Below are positions 36,531 through 48,492 of a DNA stretch of 64,000 nucleotides, in pieces. The notes beneath the pieces were generated by a model that did no database searches, was not told the origin of the DNA, and saw only the letters and a list, made by a program, of their open reading frames with translations. Positions within the stretch are counted from its first letter, which is position 1; every line of letters starts with the position of its first letter. The position numbers were made by a program, and so were the translations under genes. Origin of the DNA: Odontocerum albicorne (taxonomy: Eukaryota; Arthropoda; Insecta; Trichoptera; Odontoceridae); NCBI GenBank assembly GCA_949825065.1, contig OX463839.1:33675540-33739539 (forward strand), read 5' to 3'.

Positions 36531-37075
36531 TTAGGTGTTAACATAAGTTGTGTCCGTTTTTTTTCCAAATTTAAAAATGAGCACCACAAGTAAAACAAAA
36601 TGGTAAAGGTTATACGTCATTCGAAAGAAAATTTTCTGCTCTACAAGATATTGTGTTTGCTTTTACGTTACATATATTATTTTATTTGATTACAAGCTTT
36701 CAAAATGGAATGTCAAGTAGACGAAAGTGAGCATTTTCGACACCTCCTTCTGTTCGCGTTCAATCGAGGGAATAAAGCTGCCAAAGCTGCTCGCGATATT
36801 TGCGAAGTGTACGGTGAAAATGCTATGAATGAAAGGACAGCTCGTCGATGGTTTTTCCTTGAATAATGACGTCGAATTGCCGACATGGTTGGACGAATTT
36901 CTCGAGTCGAGACCGGGTGGTTTTTATCGCACAGGCATTGAAAAACTTGTAGAACGTTGTCAAGAAGTTGTAAATAATGAAGGAGAATACATTATTGACT
37001 AATTTGTTGTAATTCTTTTTTGTTGTGTCCTCTTCATTTGGAAAAAAACGGGACACAACTTATGGTAACACCCAA
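36531..37075 (+). mobile_element. Mariner transposon of a fourth (cecropia-like) lineage, central deletion
   Basis: Inverted repeats of about 25 bp (core CATAAGTTGTGTCC) are flanked by TA at 36529-36530 and 37076-37077. Length is 545 bp, so well over half of the element is missing. A truncated relative lies at 62475-62792. Confidence 0.88.
36705..37002 (+). pseudogene. Cecropia-like mariner transposase relic (N- and C-terminal ends only)
   Basis: The ATG opens MECQVDESEHFRHLLLFAFN, then KAAKAARDICEVYGENA and NERTARRWF, the paired helix-turn-helix start of a cecropia/Hsmar-type transposase. After a deletion near 36850 the C-terminus reads WLDEFLESRPGGFYRTGIEK and EVVNNEGEYIID, then TAA. The whole catalytic domain with its three aspartates is gone. 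It is non-functional, but its ends could still be bound by transposase from a complete copy. Confidence 0.85.
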
Positions 37076-37244
37076 TATTAAAATATTTATTTATTGAGAA
37101 AATAAACGACACTTAAGTGTCTTTTACACATCACAGTAGCAATTAAAACACAAAATATAACGTATCAACATCATAAAAAAAACTTGAAAATCAGAAAACA
37201 TATCTTTCTAAATATGATGCAAAAGTATAGCGATATTTTAAGCA

Positions 37245-37386
37245 TTTTGGGTTCCAACCCAGGTAAAAAAAGGCTTTCAGTCTGATTTTCACATAAGAGC
37301 TCATAAAAATATTTCTAGTTGATTGGAAGAAGTTGCCACATGGCAGTAATCCTACAAGGTTATACTGTATACAAGGAAAATTATAT
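37245..37386 (+). repeat. tRNA-derived SINE, family A, 5'-truncated
   Basis: It begins at the B-box flank (GGGTTCCAACCCAGG) and keeps the body to TATACTGTATACAAGG. The A box is missing. Confidence 0.65.
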
Positions 37387-37726
37387 ACGTGATTCGCTCG
37401 GACGCTACTATAGCTGCCAGACGTGATTTGTTTAATAATAGTGGATTTGAGTCCCGAGTCAGGACGTCCTTGAAGAGAGTTTGCTGTCTAAACGGCGCTA
37501 TATAAACTTGTTCTTAGAATTTGAAAACAATTGAAAAATTAAAAATATTCCCCAAACCAGACCAATTATGTTACATTCTGGTTATGGTTTGTTTCGTAAC
37601 CGTCACTGAAGTGTCTAAATGGTGCTAAGAGAAATGGTAGTTTAATTTACATCAGTAGTTAAACGGTAACAAACATGTCATCCATCTTTATATGTGTAAC
37701 GATTTTTAGCAAGTTATATTTATTTA

Positions 37727-37806
37727 TTATTTTATTTAACACTTTTATTGCAAATACAATCTGGTGGTCTTATTGCCAGGCTGTAATCTATTCCAATCAT
37801 AAATAA
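37727..37806 (-). repeat. tRNA-derived SINE, family A, body fragment
   Basis: Only the 3' half of the family is present (ACAATCTGGTGGTCTTATTG, then CAATCTATTCCAATC-like). Confidence 0.5.
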
Positions 37807-38404
37807 GTTGCTGTAATACAATCCATTTAATTGATAAGCAATATATTAATAAGACGATATATTACTCCGTTTCGAATATATCAAAAAGTCTGTCGTTTGT
37901 TTCAAGCACTTAACAGGCTATAATCGGATGCAGCTGGTGTTTGAATAGCGCTGACTTTATCTATGAGATTCAATTTGAAAACGACTGGATGAACCATGCT
38001 CAAGCTGTAATATGTCTGACAACCAAATGGACTGTTCACGTTTTGATGCGGAAAATAAATTCGAGTGTGGAGAAACATGCGAGGCGTGTGAAATATTATC
38101 GCTGTTATTATGTGATGTCAAACTCTCGTGTAAAATCTCCCTACGAGCGAGGAAATGAGGAGAAGTACCTGTCTGGAGTATGGACCATTATGGAACGATC
38201 ATTATCGATAGGGCGCTTATGTTGTGAAGGTATGATAAATTATTTCAATGGAAAATTGTAATATAATAATAAAATATACGATTTCTGACCATAATATAAT
38301 TTAAGATACACAGGCAATAGTTATCAGGGAATCGAGAATAAAATATATTGAAAAATAAAATACAAAAACATGATTTTTTTATGACTTAATGTTACATATC
38401 AACC

Positions 38405-38560
38405 ATGATTATTTTGAGGTAGAGAGAGAGGACATATTTCCATACATTTCTATCCATGCACATAGTTCTCGCCTTATATATGATACATCCATATATCTCA
38501 TATACGCTTCTACCGTTTTTCATACTTATAACATTATTTATGCTCTCTGAATAAAACCGT
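38405..38560 (-). mobile_element. RTE-like retrotransposon 3' fragment
   Basis: The minus strand reads LCMDRNVWKYVLSLYL, matching the terminal 'VCKDRKKWRSVVSAYP' block of the RTE-like element. Upstream sequence is degenerate. Confidence 0.5.
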
Positions 38561-39091
38561 CAAAATCTAGACACATGTAACCACGAATATAAAAAATATA
38601 AATGTTAAAAATTTTAGTTTCATAATTTTTAAAATGCAGATTGCTGAAAAATTATTCAAAATAAGTCTACCGAGACTTTTTAATTTTTCAAATAAACATT
38701 TTCGACAAAATCTCGATCCAAAGTATTGGTACCGTTTTTTTTTACAAAATAAGTAGTTGACATTTAATTCACTGGATTGTTTTTTTTATTCAAATAAAAA
38801 ACCCACACCACCATTTGCGAAGTAAACATGTTTGTACAATACCAAATAACTCTAATGAAACTTTAATTAATCCCATGCAGATATTTGGTGGGTAAAAAAA
38901 AACGATGGTAATCTATACGATATATGTTTTCCTTTTTTAACTAGACCATATGTGACATAACGTTAATGCAAGTGTGGGAAAGATCGCGCAGGAAGGTGAC
39001 ATATGTCCCGCATCTAAAATATAATAACACTTGACGGTTATTTTCGTTGCAAACAAATTATTTTCTGAAGTGGAATAAATCATTTTCATTG

Positions 39092-39335
39092 TTGACCTCC
39101 GTGGCATAGGTGGTAAGACGCTTAAATTCTACCTGAAGGTTTCGGGTTCCATCTACACGTGTTAGCAATACTACCGCACGTGAAGATGCAACCAACCTCG
39201 CATAGGTCTCGTGATAGTGCACAAATATCTCTTTTTTGGGCACGATCACGTTCGGTGCAAACGGCATAGAACTACAGTACGAGTAATTGTGGGAAAGAAG
39301 GTGACATATGTTCCGAGTCCACAGTGGCACTTGTC
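39092..39335 (+). repeat. tRNA-derived SINE, family B
   Basis: A plus-strand copy: A-box side GACCTCCGTGGCATAGGTGG, B-box side GTTTCGGGTTCCATCTAC, followed by a diverged body with GTTAGCAATACTACCGCACG. Confidence 0.68.
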
Positions 39336-39962
39336 GCGAAAACTGGAATTACTCTCTGAAGCGGAATAACGCGTAGCGCGAATACAAAGCTTTCACCCGG
39401 GAACCGCTGGAAGTCGGACACGCTCCAGTGGACAGCCACTGGATTAAATCAAGATGTGGAGAAAGGACTCAGAGCGAAAGGGTATGTATTATTGAGTATG
39501 GTAGGCTTTGGAGCGTATTCACAAACCAAATAAATCAATGGTGTGCACGGCTGTGAAATTATTGGATCGTTTTAGAAGGTGGCGGTATTAATTTTCTTTA
39601 CCCATGGTTTCGCAGTAGAGTTATAACATATAGTACGAAAAAACTATTGTAGTATTAGTCGAACAAGACAAAAAAACAAATCCATGTAATTTAATCAATT
39701 CATCTCGGCAAAAACAACTTCTTCCCTTTACTCTTGTTAGTTAAAACCATACGAAAATCTATACTATGTCCATATTGAGAATGTATAATATACGTAGAAA
39801 GAAAGTATAATTTCGTCGACAGATGTTCAATCTTCAAGATGTGAAATAGGAAAAAAATGTGTTATCAATACATTAAAGAAAAAACATGACTAGAGATGCA
39901 AAGTGTTCCTCAAAGTTGTTTATTATGAATAATATTATTGACAGTACGTTGAATTGTGCAAG

Positions 39963-40162
39963 TATTGTATTACATTTTCGTTGTATACAATACAGTCTAG
40001 AGGGTTTGTTGCCATATGTCAATCTTTTCCAGCTCAACCAACCAGAAAAAATGTAAAATAGACCTTAAGTAAAAACCAAATTGGATTTTTATATATTTAG
40101 GTTCCATCGAAGAATCGAGCGCGCAACTCTCAGGTTGAAAACACGAGCGTGGATGTCGACGG
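39963..40162 (-). repeat. tRNA-derived SINE, family A
   Basis: Full body plus a decayed head (GGTTCCATCGAAGAATCGAG, then GCAACTCTCAGGTTGAAA). Confidence 0.7.
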
Positions 40163-42087
40163 AGTTGAATGGTTTGCACAGTGAGATATGAAGAATGGTC
40201 ACAAATGATAAATTTATTGAAAACATGAAACAGAAACAATCAAATGAAAAAACAATTAAACTCTAGATATATTTGAAGAATGTCAATTTTCAAAAAATAT
40301 TACATGCTGAAAAAAAACACAAAAAAATGTGGCCTAACAAATATATCACACAGAACATCATGCGTAAAACGGTAGAAATGCGGAAAATTAGAAACATTGA
40401 ATAATTATTCCACGTTTCCTACTAGGTAGTCCTCAAATTAACGGAGCATAAAGAATTGTTAAAGAATTGGTGGGTACAAAAAAAGGTAGAATTAATTTAG
40501 TAAAGCGGACGCGTAGGGCGGAAACTCCGGGGACATATTAACCTGGATCCTGCATCAGGGAATGGGGCAGCCGGAGGGGAAGGGGCTCATGTCGGGCAAT
40601 AACGAGCTGGCCACAATCTGTTACGGAAACCAAAATGAGTTTGGTTGGGAAATTGCCGTCAGAACTTAGAACGCAACTATATTCTGGACAGGGAAATTGA
40701 GTTGTCATATGAAATAGATGCAAACCCAATACAACAAGGAATCGAAGGAAAGAGATGGTTAAAACTGTTTTAAATATATGATAAATAGTAAATAAGGCTT
40801 CGAAAAATTTGTATCTATCTACAATATATTGGGTATATCGGAAATTTATATTTTGTCTTGAACAAAATAGTGCTGTATCTCGATCAGACTGAAGACTTGC
40901 GTCTTAGAAAAGTCTAGTTGATCGAAATAATCTTACATAAATTATATCTGAAACAGTTGTAGTAAAACTTATTGAAACGATTTAATTCATAATGCACGGG
41001 TTTTTATAATTATATTTTATCAAAACTAAGTTTTGCTTTTCAAAATCGAATCACTTCATTTTTTTCTGTTATTTATGAAACGTTTCTCAAAGAAAGCTTA
41101 AATGCCAATGCTGTAATCCTATACAGGTTCTAGAGGGGAAAAATAACGTTCGATAGGAAATGTAACACAATACAGCGAACTCTATGTATTATAATATATT
41201 TACTTCGGCTATCCCATGATATGTTTTTTTATTTTCTTTTTCGAACGACATAATCGACTTGCCAATATCGCTACAAATAGCTAGAAATTCTATCGTATGA
41301 TAAATTGTGATCCCACAGTGCTCATTAACTACTAATTACCGTGGCTAATCAAGAAATAATGTTAAGTGTGAAACTTAAGACAGTAAAAATGCTAATTTAA
41401 ATTACATTCAACGTGCATCTAATCAAATTCTCATTAAGTTCGTCCTATACAAAATAATAACATGAATTTTAAATAAAATTATCCTTTCAAGTATTTTAAA
41501 AACAATTCATTTTCTTAGCTGAAATAAGTTAGTTTGTTTCTAAACTGGACTCGTCTCTCTTCTAAGACGTAGAATTGAAACTGTCATTTGATTTCTAGCC
41601 CATATTTAAAAGTATTTGCATTTCCTAATACTGATCTAAGCATCTCATTTAAAACTATACTGATGCCACAACGCATAAAAAAATCATTTTTAGTGTTTAA
41701 CATAAAATACAAGTGTACGTAACACAACCATAGTTCGTAACATAACCACAAAGTTAAAAAAGAATCATAAAATAGAAGTCTCCGTGGAAGGGTTCATTCA
41801 AAACCCAGATAAATAATCAAAATGTCTTGAGGACGTCAGAAAACGAAATCCGACTCCTTTCCACTCGAGCGAGTGGATATCCAAAGAAACGAAAAAAGAA
41901 TGTTAATGTTTACACTTTACGAAGATTTTCGAAACCGGTGGGACGTTTATATTTTTATAGGCCTGTCAAAATAAGGCCCACATCAACGTGCTGTGTACAA
42001 ACGATGGCATTTTGTCGCTACAATAAAATTGGGTAACAGACGTGGGACACCACCAGCTTTTGTTCTTTGAAAACAGCCGAGGGAGGG
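40163..42087. other. Mostly plain AT-rich sequence
   Basis: Apart from the GC-richer block at 40500-40760, nothing identifiable. A 69-codon frame at 41827-42036 has no recognised domain. Confidence 0.5.
40500..40760. other. GC-richer unique segment
   Basis: GGACGCGTAGGGCGGAAACT through GGGGCAGCCGGAGGGGAAGG and CGAGCTGGCCACAATCTG stands out from AT-rich flanks. A 63-codon minus frame (40538-40729) has no recognisable domain. It is possibly the 5' part of a retroelement. Confidence 0.25.
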
Positions 42088-42470
42088 TTGAGAAAACGAA
42101 TATCTGAGTAATACTCGTACTTGATTTTAAACAAAAAAATATAATGATATTATTTTTTTAATGTTAATCGTAAACTAAACACAACATTAAAAAATAAATA
42201 TGTTTGAAAAAAAAGAGAAAAAACCTTGTAATTGAAACGATATTTAATTCTTCAAGGATACGAGTAGGTAGAGAAAAAAGATCTCTTGAGAAAACGAATA
42301 TCTGAGTAATAAATATGTGATTTTAAACAAAAAAATATGATATTAATGTTTTGAATGTTAACCGTAAACTAAACACAACATTAAAAAAACAAGTTTAAAA
42401 AAAAGAGAAAAGTACTTGTAATTGAAATGATATTTAATTCTTATGGGGTAGGTAGAGAAAAAAGATCTCC
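42088..42470. repeat. Tandem duplication, 198-bp period
   Basis: Two copies beginning TTGAGAAAACGAATATCTGA at 42088 and 42286 run through CTAAACACAACATTAAAAAA to GTAGGTAGAGAAAAAAGATC. The first carries ATACTCGTAC and GATACGAGTAGG where the second has AATAAATATG and TATGGGGTAGG. Confidence 0.8.
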
Positions 42471-42810
42471 ACTTCATTCTACCCTGGTACAGATATTTTG
42501 CTTTTGCCACGTCCAAACACCTCATCATGCATACTTCTATTACAAAGGCTATTCATTCTTTCCTTTTTCAGAATGGAGATCATTTGATCGAGCCACATTT
42601 TTCTAGGTCTTACCAAACAAACTTCATGTACCTTCTATACTACTCGTATATTTTTTTTATAAACCTTTCACCATTCCTTCTATATACATATATGGTTGGA
42701 CAATTTATAAGCTACTTTCTTCATCTAATTCGCATTTTTTCCCCCCAATGTCCGCTTTCCTTATTTTACTATACTCGTATATTGTTTTTCACACATTCAT
42801 CGGATGATGA
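42466..42810 (-). mobile_element. RTE-like retrotransposon 3' fragment
   Basis: The minus strand reads VRPRKMWLDQMISILKKERM, matching the 'GRPRKTWLDQI..ILKEG' block, then degenerates. It lies against the 198-bp tandem duplication at 42088-42470. Confidence 0.6.
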
Positions 42811-43287
42811 ACGCAGTCAGTAAATATAGTTGTATATAGGTATATTACTAATGTGTTGTGGACATCGATGAAAATATACAAACGTAAAGTGCATTACTTA
42901 AAGTAATGTGTTTAAAAATGCTGTTTTGTAGCAATATACAAATTAGTTAGTAATTTTACTTTCGTTTGAGAGATAAAGAAATTGATTTAATAGGTGTCAT
43001 TTTTTTTTCAAAATTGAAACTTAACATATCTTGAAACGTAAAACGTTAGTCATAATGCTTCAAGATACCGAATACATAACAATAAAACCATAACAAATAT
43101 TTCCACAAGAATATTGTCAAATTAATACATGTAATATTGTGAGTAACCATATTAGTCATTTATGAAGCTAGGGTTACGCTCTCATAGAATTTTTGTGACA
43201 ATTCAATGCCAAAATGTATCCTGTTGATAGAGTAACAGATGTCCATATAAGATTATTAAACCATCTAGAAAGATGATGAACTGTGGA

Positions 43288-43431
43288 ATGAGCTTTAAGC
43301 AGCTGACATTGTTATGTCGATTGGATTTTAGCAATGCATTCAATACTGTAGACTTTGATCTGCTTATGGTTCGAATGCGTTCATTACGATTCTCTGAATC
43401 GGCCAGTGTCTGGTTTTCGAGCAACTAATAA
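43288..43431 (+). pseudogene. Non-LTR retrotransposon reverse transcriptase fragment
   Basis: The frame reads LLCRLDFSNAFNTVDFDLLM, then RMRSLRFSESASVWFSSN and a stop. This matches the conserved 'DFSKAFDTVDH' segment, with the first catalytic aspartate of the palm, and the following helix found in Jockey/CR1/R1-type reverse transcriptases. No YADD motif follows and no frame continues on either side, so this is an isolated relic of about 48 codons. It is distinct from the RTE-like fragments elsewhere in the window. Confidence 0.72.
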
Positions 43432-44061
43432 GTCGATGTTCGAGATTAAATAAACTATTACAATAATAAGATAATTATAATTAATTTTCAATAATTAAGT
43501 CTGTAATAAAAATACGTTTTATTAAGGGGTACTTGAGATGTTTTGCATCAAATATATGTGACGACGCATTGCAACTAAGTATCCAGTAACCAGGGAAACA
43601 GAGGTACTGATGAGATCGTTGGCCCGTCTTGTATCGACTGGGTCGGATACTCGTGACTAGAATGGCTGTATCGCTTACTAACTTACTTCGCAGGGTGGGG
43701 GAGACGCGTGCGAGCCTCGCCGTGTCGGGGAAAGAAAAACTTTTAGATAAGTTTTGAAGGAAGCGCTTTTGCAGTTACGACGAGGAAATATTACTGAGGT
43801 AACGTTTTTGAGATAAATATCGGAAATACAATACTTTTGTATTTTTTTTAACAAAATCTAAGTTATCTTTTGTTTAAGAATCTCGGCGTTTATAAACTTG
43901 GTGCTGAAAACTTGAAATACACTTAAGAGGGTACAAATGGAAAAGTACTTTCTATTTTAAGCATGCTTCGCACCTCCAAGGAATCCTTATTTTTTACTTG
44001 TTTGGTAATCAATAAGGATAATACATTATGTAAGATAATGATAAGAAAACTATCAAACGAC

Positions 44062-44262
44062 GATCTCAGTGGCTCAGTTGATAAGACGCATGTTTTTAAC
44101 ACGAAGTTGGGAGTTCGATTCACGTTGGAACCTAGAAAAAAGGATTCCAGTATGGTTTTCACTTAAGGCCTCATTAACATATTTCTGGTTGCTAAGAAGC
44201 GATTGTCACATGCAGAGCCTTTTATTTTTTATGTAATTCCTGCAAGCAGTGGATTGTCTGTG
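44062..44262 (+). repeat. tRNA-derived SINE, family A, best-preserved head
   Basis: The Pol III A box (AGTGGCTCAGTTGATAAGACG) trimmed to its core TGGCTCAGTTGA, and the B box GAGTTCGATTC, lie about 40 bp apart, as in a tRNA gene. The family body TTCCAGTATGGTTTTCACTT and onward follows. It is the clearest evidence that family A descends from a tRNA. Confidence 0.82.
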
Positions 44263-44821
44263 ATTTGAAATCCTCCATCGATACGATTATATAATCGTGT
44301 GATGAAAATGAAAATAGCTTGAATTTTAAAAACGCTAAAAGTATAATATAACGGAACCATTTCTAAAGTTTTATATCCATACTTATGCATATATACTAAT
44401 TACGAATGATTGCAATGACGGTTAGTTAGTTTTTATTTTCTAAGAGCACGGCACATCTCGGGTTTTAATGTTGTTTGAAGATTTTTATGGACGAAATTTT
44501 TAAAAGAATGACTACTCTTTAACTTTCCACCGACATAATGGAATAAGTTAAAATGAGTTCAGAGGCGAAGGTACTTGAAGACCGCTACAAAGTCAGAGGT
44601 AGCCTATTCACATAAAGTTACTTTCAAAAAGTCGACAAGTAAAAACTGATCTCGCGACACTAAGATATACAAATTGAAGAGATGAAGGTAAAAACACAAT
44701 ACTATCAAGAATAATTGTACGAAAAAAATATCTGAAAAGTTATATAAATGAGAAACGCTTTGTAAAATTTAGAAAATTTCCATGAAACATTTAATCGCAT
44801 TTTTTATACAACGTTGTCATT

Positions 44822-45152
44822 CGTGTGACCTTTCGACGCATCCAAATTGGTGATTCGGATGTATTGAAGAGCGTGGCCGGGAGATAACATTGTTTTCGGC
44901 CCCAATAATCGAGCTTTCGGTTTTATAATCACTGGAGTAGACATTTAACTCACGGTTCATCAGCGCACAAATGTTGAATACTCTCCCGCGCTTGAAGTGG
45001 CTAAACCACTTGCACACGGCTTGTGTGTGCCAGTATTGTTACTAGATGAACTCAATCACCAGACTAGTAGCCTTTTTTAATTTTGGATACCATCGGGCAT
45101 CGAATTAGAAACCTTCGGATGGAAGTTAAGCGTCCTACCAAATTGGTCACAA
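44822..45152 (-). repeat. tRNA-derived SINE, family B, full length
   Basis: The most complete copy, about 330 bp. The head is CTACCAAATTGGTCACAAG, the B-box region CATCGGGCATCGAATTAG. The body includes ATCACTGGAGTAGAC and ends near GACGCATCCAAATTGG. Confidence 0.75.
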
Positions 45153-45429
45153 GATTCGTTTTACGAGGTATCTTTTACATACATTTAAAAACCCATAACA
45201 AGCATTGTTGTGTTTCATAGGAAATGCATAGCTTAAATGTGAATTGTACTTTTTGCAGTACTTTTCGGAGCATGGTATCTAGAATAATTGAATGTTAAAT
45301 ACGAGTATACGTAATTATGCAAAAAGAGCTCAACTCAAAGTTTGGCCATTCTGAGATAATTGAACAAATATCTCGCCATCAATATACTCGTATTAGCTTT
45401 AAGTTCACATTATCATTTCATTCCGTATT

Positions 45430-46110
45430 CTGTCATATATTGCCATACCGATGTTCATATATTGCTATACCATGTATACATCTAAATGCACGCTTTTATT
45501 CGCCTCTTTTCAGTCTTTTTCCATGCATTCGTTTCACTCCCATACATCAACCTTAGCACATTTTGATACTATCCGGTCCGAGTACATATGTTTTAGTACC
45601 TTATTTACTGTGTTTCCTGTCGCTACGAGTTGTTCGATATCACTCGTAACCAGCGGCGGTCGGTCTAGAGGTGCGCTGAACCGGAGAAATAATTCGCAAT
45701 AATTAAATTATATATTCGCAAGCACGACTTCCAAATATGTTAAATATTTGTATAGATTAAATATATATAAGAATACTGACAAATAGTACGAGTATTTTTA
45801 TTTAACTGGAAATTCAAAAAAAAAATATTCCTTTCAAATTGACCGGCCAAGTTTGCCAATACTACCGGAGCGATCTCCAATACGCACCGGACGGAAACGT
45901 AAATTCATATAGGGCAGACAGAGTACAGTAAACCGTGAGACAGCGATATTTCATATTAGCTCAGCGTCTCGAGGTGCATTGGTGCTCAGCGTACCAGCGC
46001 ACCTCGGGACCGGCCGCCGCTGCTCGTAAAACTCCATCTGAGAAAATACTACCTAAACATCACAATTCTTCAACTTGCTCAAATATTTCATTACTCACCC
46101 CATATACATA
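45430..46110 (-). mobile_element. RTE-like retrotransposon fragment interrupted by a hAT MITE
   Basis: Reading on the minus strand, LGSIFSDGVF lies right of the MITE and TSDIEQLVATGNTVNKVLKH continues left of it. LMYGSETNAWKKTEKRRIKA follows in a shifted frame. This is the 'YLGSIFSxDG...LMYGSETW' region just after the catalytic domain of the reverse transcriptase. The two halves abut the 8-bp duplication of the 45651-46022 insertion, so the order of events is readable: retroelement first, MITE second. Confidence 0.7.
45651..46022. mobile_element. hAT-type MITE (non-autonomous DNA transposon)
   Basis: The termini are imperfect inverted repeats starting CAGCGGCGG and ending CCGCCGCTG, extending about 28 bp through a GAGGTGCGCTG block. 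They are flanked by 8-bp repeats CTCGTAAC (45643-45650) and CTCGTAAA (46023-46030), matching at 7 of 8. An 8-bp duplication and CAGNG ends are hallmarks of the hAT superfamily. The element is 372 bp with no coding capacity. It sits inside a minus-strand RTE-like reverse transcriptase fragment whose frame resumes on the other side. Confidence 0.8.
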
Positions 46111-46687
46111 TTTTTTTTTCCTTTCACACTTTTTTATTACCATGATTATACCACCATGATAATTGTAGAAATGATGAGTGAAATAGCATAAACTGTTTAT
46201 CATGGCCATCTCCCTCATAAGTAAGAAATTGAAATAAATTTTTGTTTGCTTGCCTAACGATGCAGAACGATTGTTGATAAGAAAATAGTTTTTAACTCGT
46301 TTTAGTATTTGATTATTTTCCATACATCTGAACTTTTAGGCAACGTCCCGGGACCGCTGTTAGTGAGATGGCAGTGCCGATACACCGGTAGGCCACGAAC
46401 AATGGGTCATTACGTCTGCAGAGCGTATAATTTGTAAATTTTAAGAGGGTCCACACAGAGCCGGGGCAAAGGATAGTAATGCTTGGTTTTGGGAACCGAA
46501 TAAGTCACCATAGGGTACCAAGCTGGATAAGGGTTCCTCAACAGGGGCTTGTGGTTATACAGCCAACAAGTGCAATAGCGGGTTACGTGCCTACTATACT
46601 AATTTTAAATTTGAAGGCTCTATTAATGAAGCTGAAGACAATAATGACTTCTAGCCACGGTCTTTAACAGGTTCGCATCACCAACGC
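46111..46687. other. Unidentified GC-richer segment upstream of a family C SINE
   Basis: 46340-46600 (CGTCCCGGGACCGCTGTTAG through GGGTACCAAGCTGGATAAGG) has a 62-codon frame with no recognised domain. It may be the body of a retroelement. Confidence 0.4.
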
Positions 46688-46775
46688 GACTAAGATGCTT
46701 GGCTGCGCGGTAACGAATTGGACTTCCATGCGGAAGGTCGCCATTTCCAGCTCCGCGCTGTGCTACAGTGAGTTT
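46688..46775 (+). repeat. tRNA-derived SINE, family C
   Basis: TGCTTGGCTGCGCGGTAACG, TTGGACTTCCATGCGGAAGG and TCCAGCTCCGCGCTGTGC align block by block with 30201-30280. The B box is degraded (ATTTCCAGCTCCG). Confidence 0.55.
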
Positions 46776-46799
46776 GCTTGGATGTAATTTATTATTAAA

Positions 46800-48340
46800 T
46801 ATATAAATAAACAAATATCTGTTTATTTTTTACATTCAGGCATTTGACACATTCCAGGTGTAGTATTTTATGAATATTGTTACGAATATTGTTATCGAAC
46901 ACGTTCTATGGAATTTAAAAAATGAAATAAAAATTATTTTTCGAACACCTAATTCCGGTTCTTTTTTTATTTATGAGTATTGTTGTAACATTCATATCTC
47001 ATATACATTTTTTAGGAGTAACTTTTGAAAAAAAAATAGCAATCGTGAAAATACGTCGGATTGAAATATCCATGTGTTCATGAAATAGCATACAAACAGT
47101 CACGACGAGAAATATTTCAAGAGAACCAGTAAGTTATAGATATGTTGACTAATTTGGTCGTAAATATGCTAAAATTATATATTTTTTTCTAATCCTCTGT
47201 AGTAGCTAGCAATCCTTTCATAAAAACTATCTTCCTCGAGGTTCTCAAGAAGCTTTTTAAGTTGACACTTATGGAGGGATGTTTGAATGTCGCATACATT
47301 GCACATAAGGCACGAACGGTCCTGGTCTTACAAAACAAACAGGGTCGGGCGCGGGGCGGGGGCGGAGCTCCGGGCGGGCCATCTCCCCACGCCACGTGAG
47401 TACCACCAAAAGCACGCCTTTTGTTTGTTCAACGAGAATTTATTGATGCAGCGCTTCTAAAATACTTTCAAATAGACACCGAGGATGTAAAGTGTAAATT
47501 GGCTCTGATAAAGAATAGCCTTAATTTCCATAATATAATAGATTAAGCCTTTAAATTTGAGATAAATCTGTTTATCTAATAATTCCTTACAAAATTACAC
47601 CTATTTGCTACTATCTATATACATATTATATGAGGACAGAGCGCCAGACTTTCTTTTCGTGACACACATCTTTCGTCACACACATTTTGCGTCGTAAAAA
47701 TAAATGATGAACAAATGGAAGGGAGTAAACTAAAATAAGCACATGTTACGATTTAGATTTAGACAATATATCTGCAAGTATCATTACAAATACAATCAAC
47801 ATTTTCAATTTTTGACGATACCTAGGCTTGAATTTCAATAGATAAACTTTATAAATTTCTTTTCTTTGTTTTTATCAAGATTGAATTTTCGATCTCCTTT
47901 TTTGGAGGAATTTCAAAACTGAAATGTGATTCCTTTTTATCGGAAATATGGAAATAAAATTACAATATTATTATTATTCAGAGTTCGCAAAGTAAACGTT
48001 TTATTTCTTGTGAATGATACACAAATTTATTGTAGAAAAGTAACTTAGATTGAATTATATGTTTCATAACCCATGACGAGTGTAAAAGAAGGCACAATAC
48101 AAAGTGGGGGATCAGAGTGCTAGACGTTGGTGCAACCGGAGATGACAGGTAAGTCAATGTATGACAGGTATACGCTGCTGGTAAGATTACAAGCTGCTTT
48201 ACACTCCTAGACTGCAGTTCATATTAAGGTCTTAGCAATTGGACAGTAAATAAATGCATTCTCATACAACTTCTAGGGAATATTCTAACTCAGACAGTAA
48301 TTTAATTTCATCAACGCTTCATAGATGGCACTATTCCTTT
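46800..48340. other. No gene recognised apart from the GC-box patch
   Basis: AT-rich, including an AACACCTAATTCC region and plain spacer. The patch at 47290-47405 is listed separately. Confidence 0.5.
47290..47405. other. CpG- and GC-box-rich patch
   Basis: GGGCGCGGGGCGGGGGCGGA lies beside CTCCGGGCGGGCC and a CACGTG E-box followed by AGTACC. Such a cluster is promoter-like, but no gene can be tied to it and insect promoters rarely depend on CpG islands. Confidence 0.3.
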
Positions 48341-48492
48341 TAAGTATGAAATTGTAATTTATTTTTATCAAACACTGTTTATTTCACTTTTTTGTGACGG
48401 TATAACCCTACCGGTTTCAAGGCTTTCACCTCATCTTCAGGGGAGCGCAAACAATACTAAATGCTGTTCGAACTGGTACCGATATACACGCT

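Noticed and set aside
47189..47395. Proline-rich 68-codon minus frame
   Set aside because: It is the by-product of the GC-box patch; outside that patch the frame is not protein-like and has no splice boundary.
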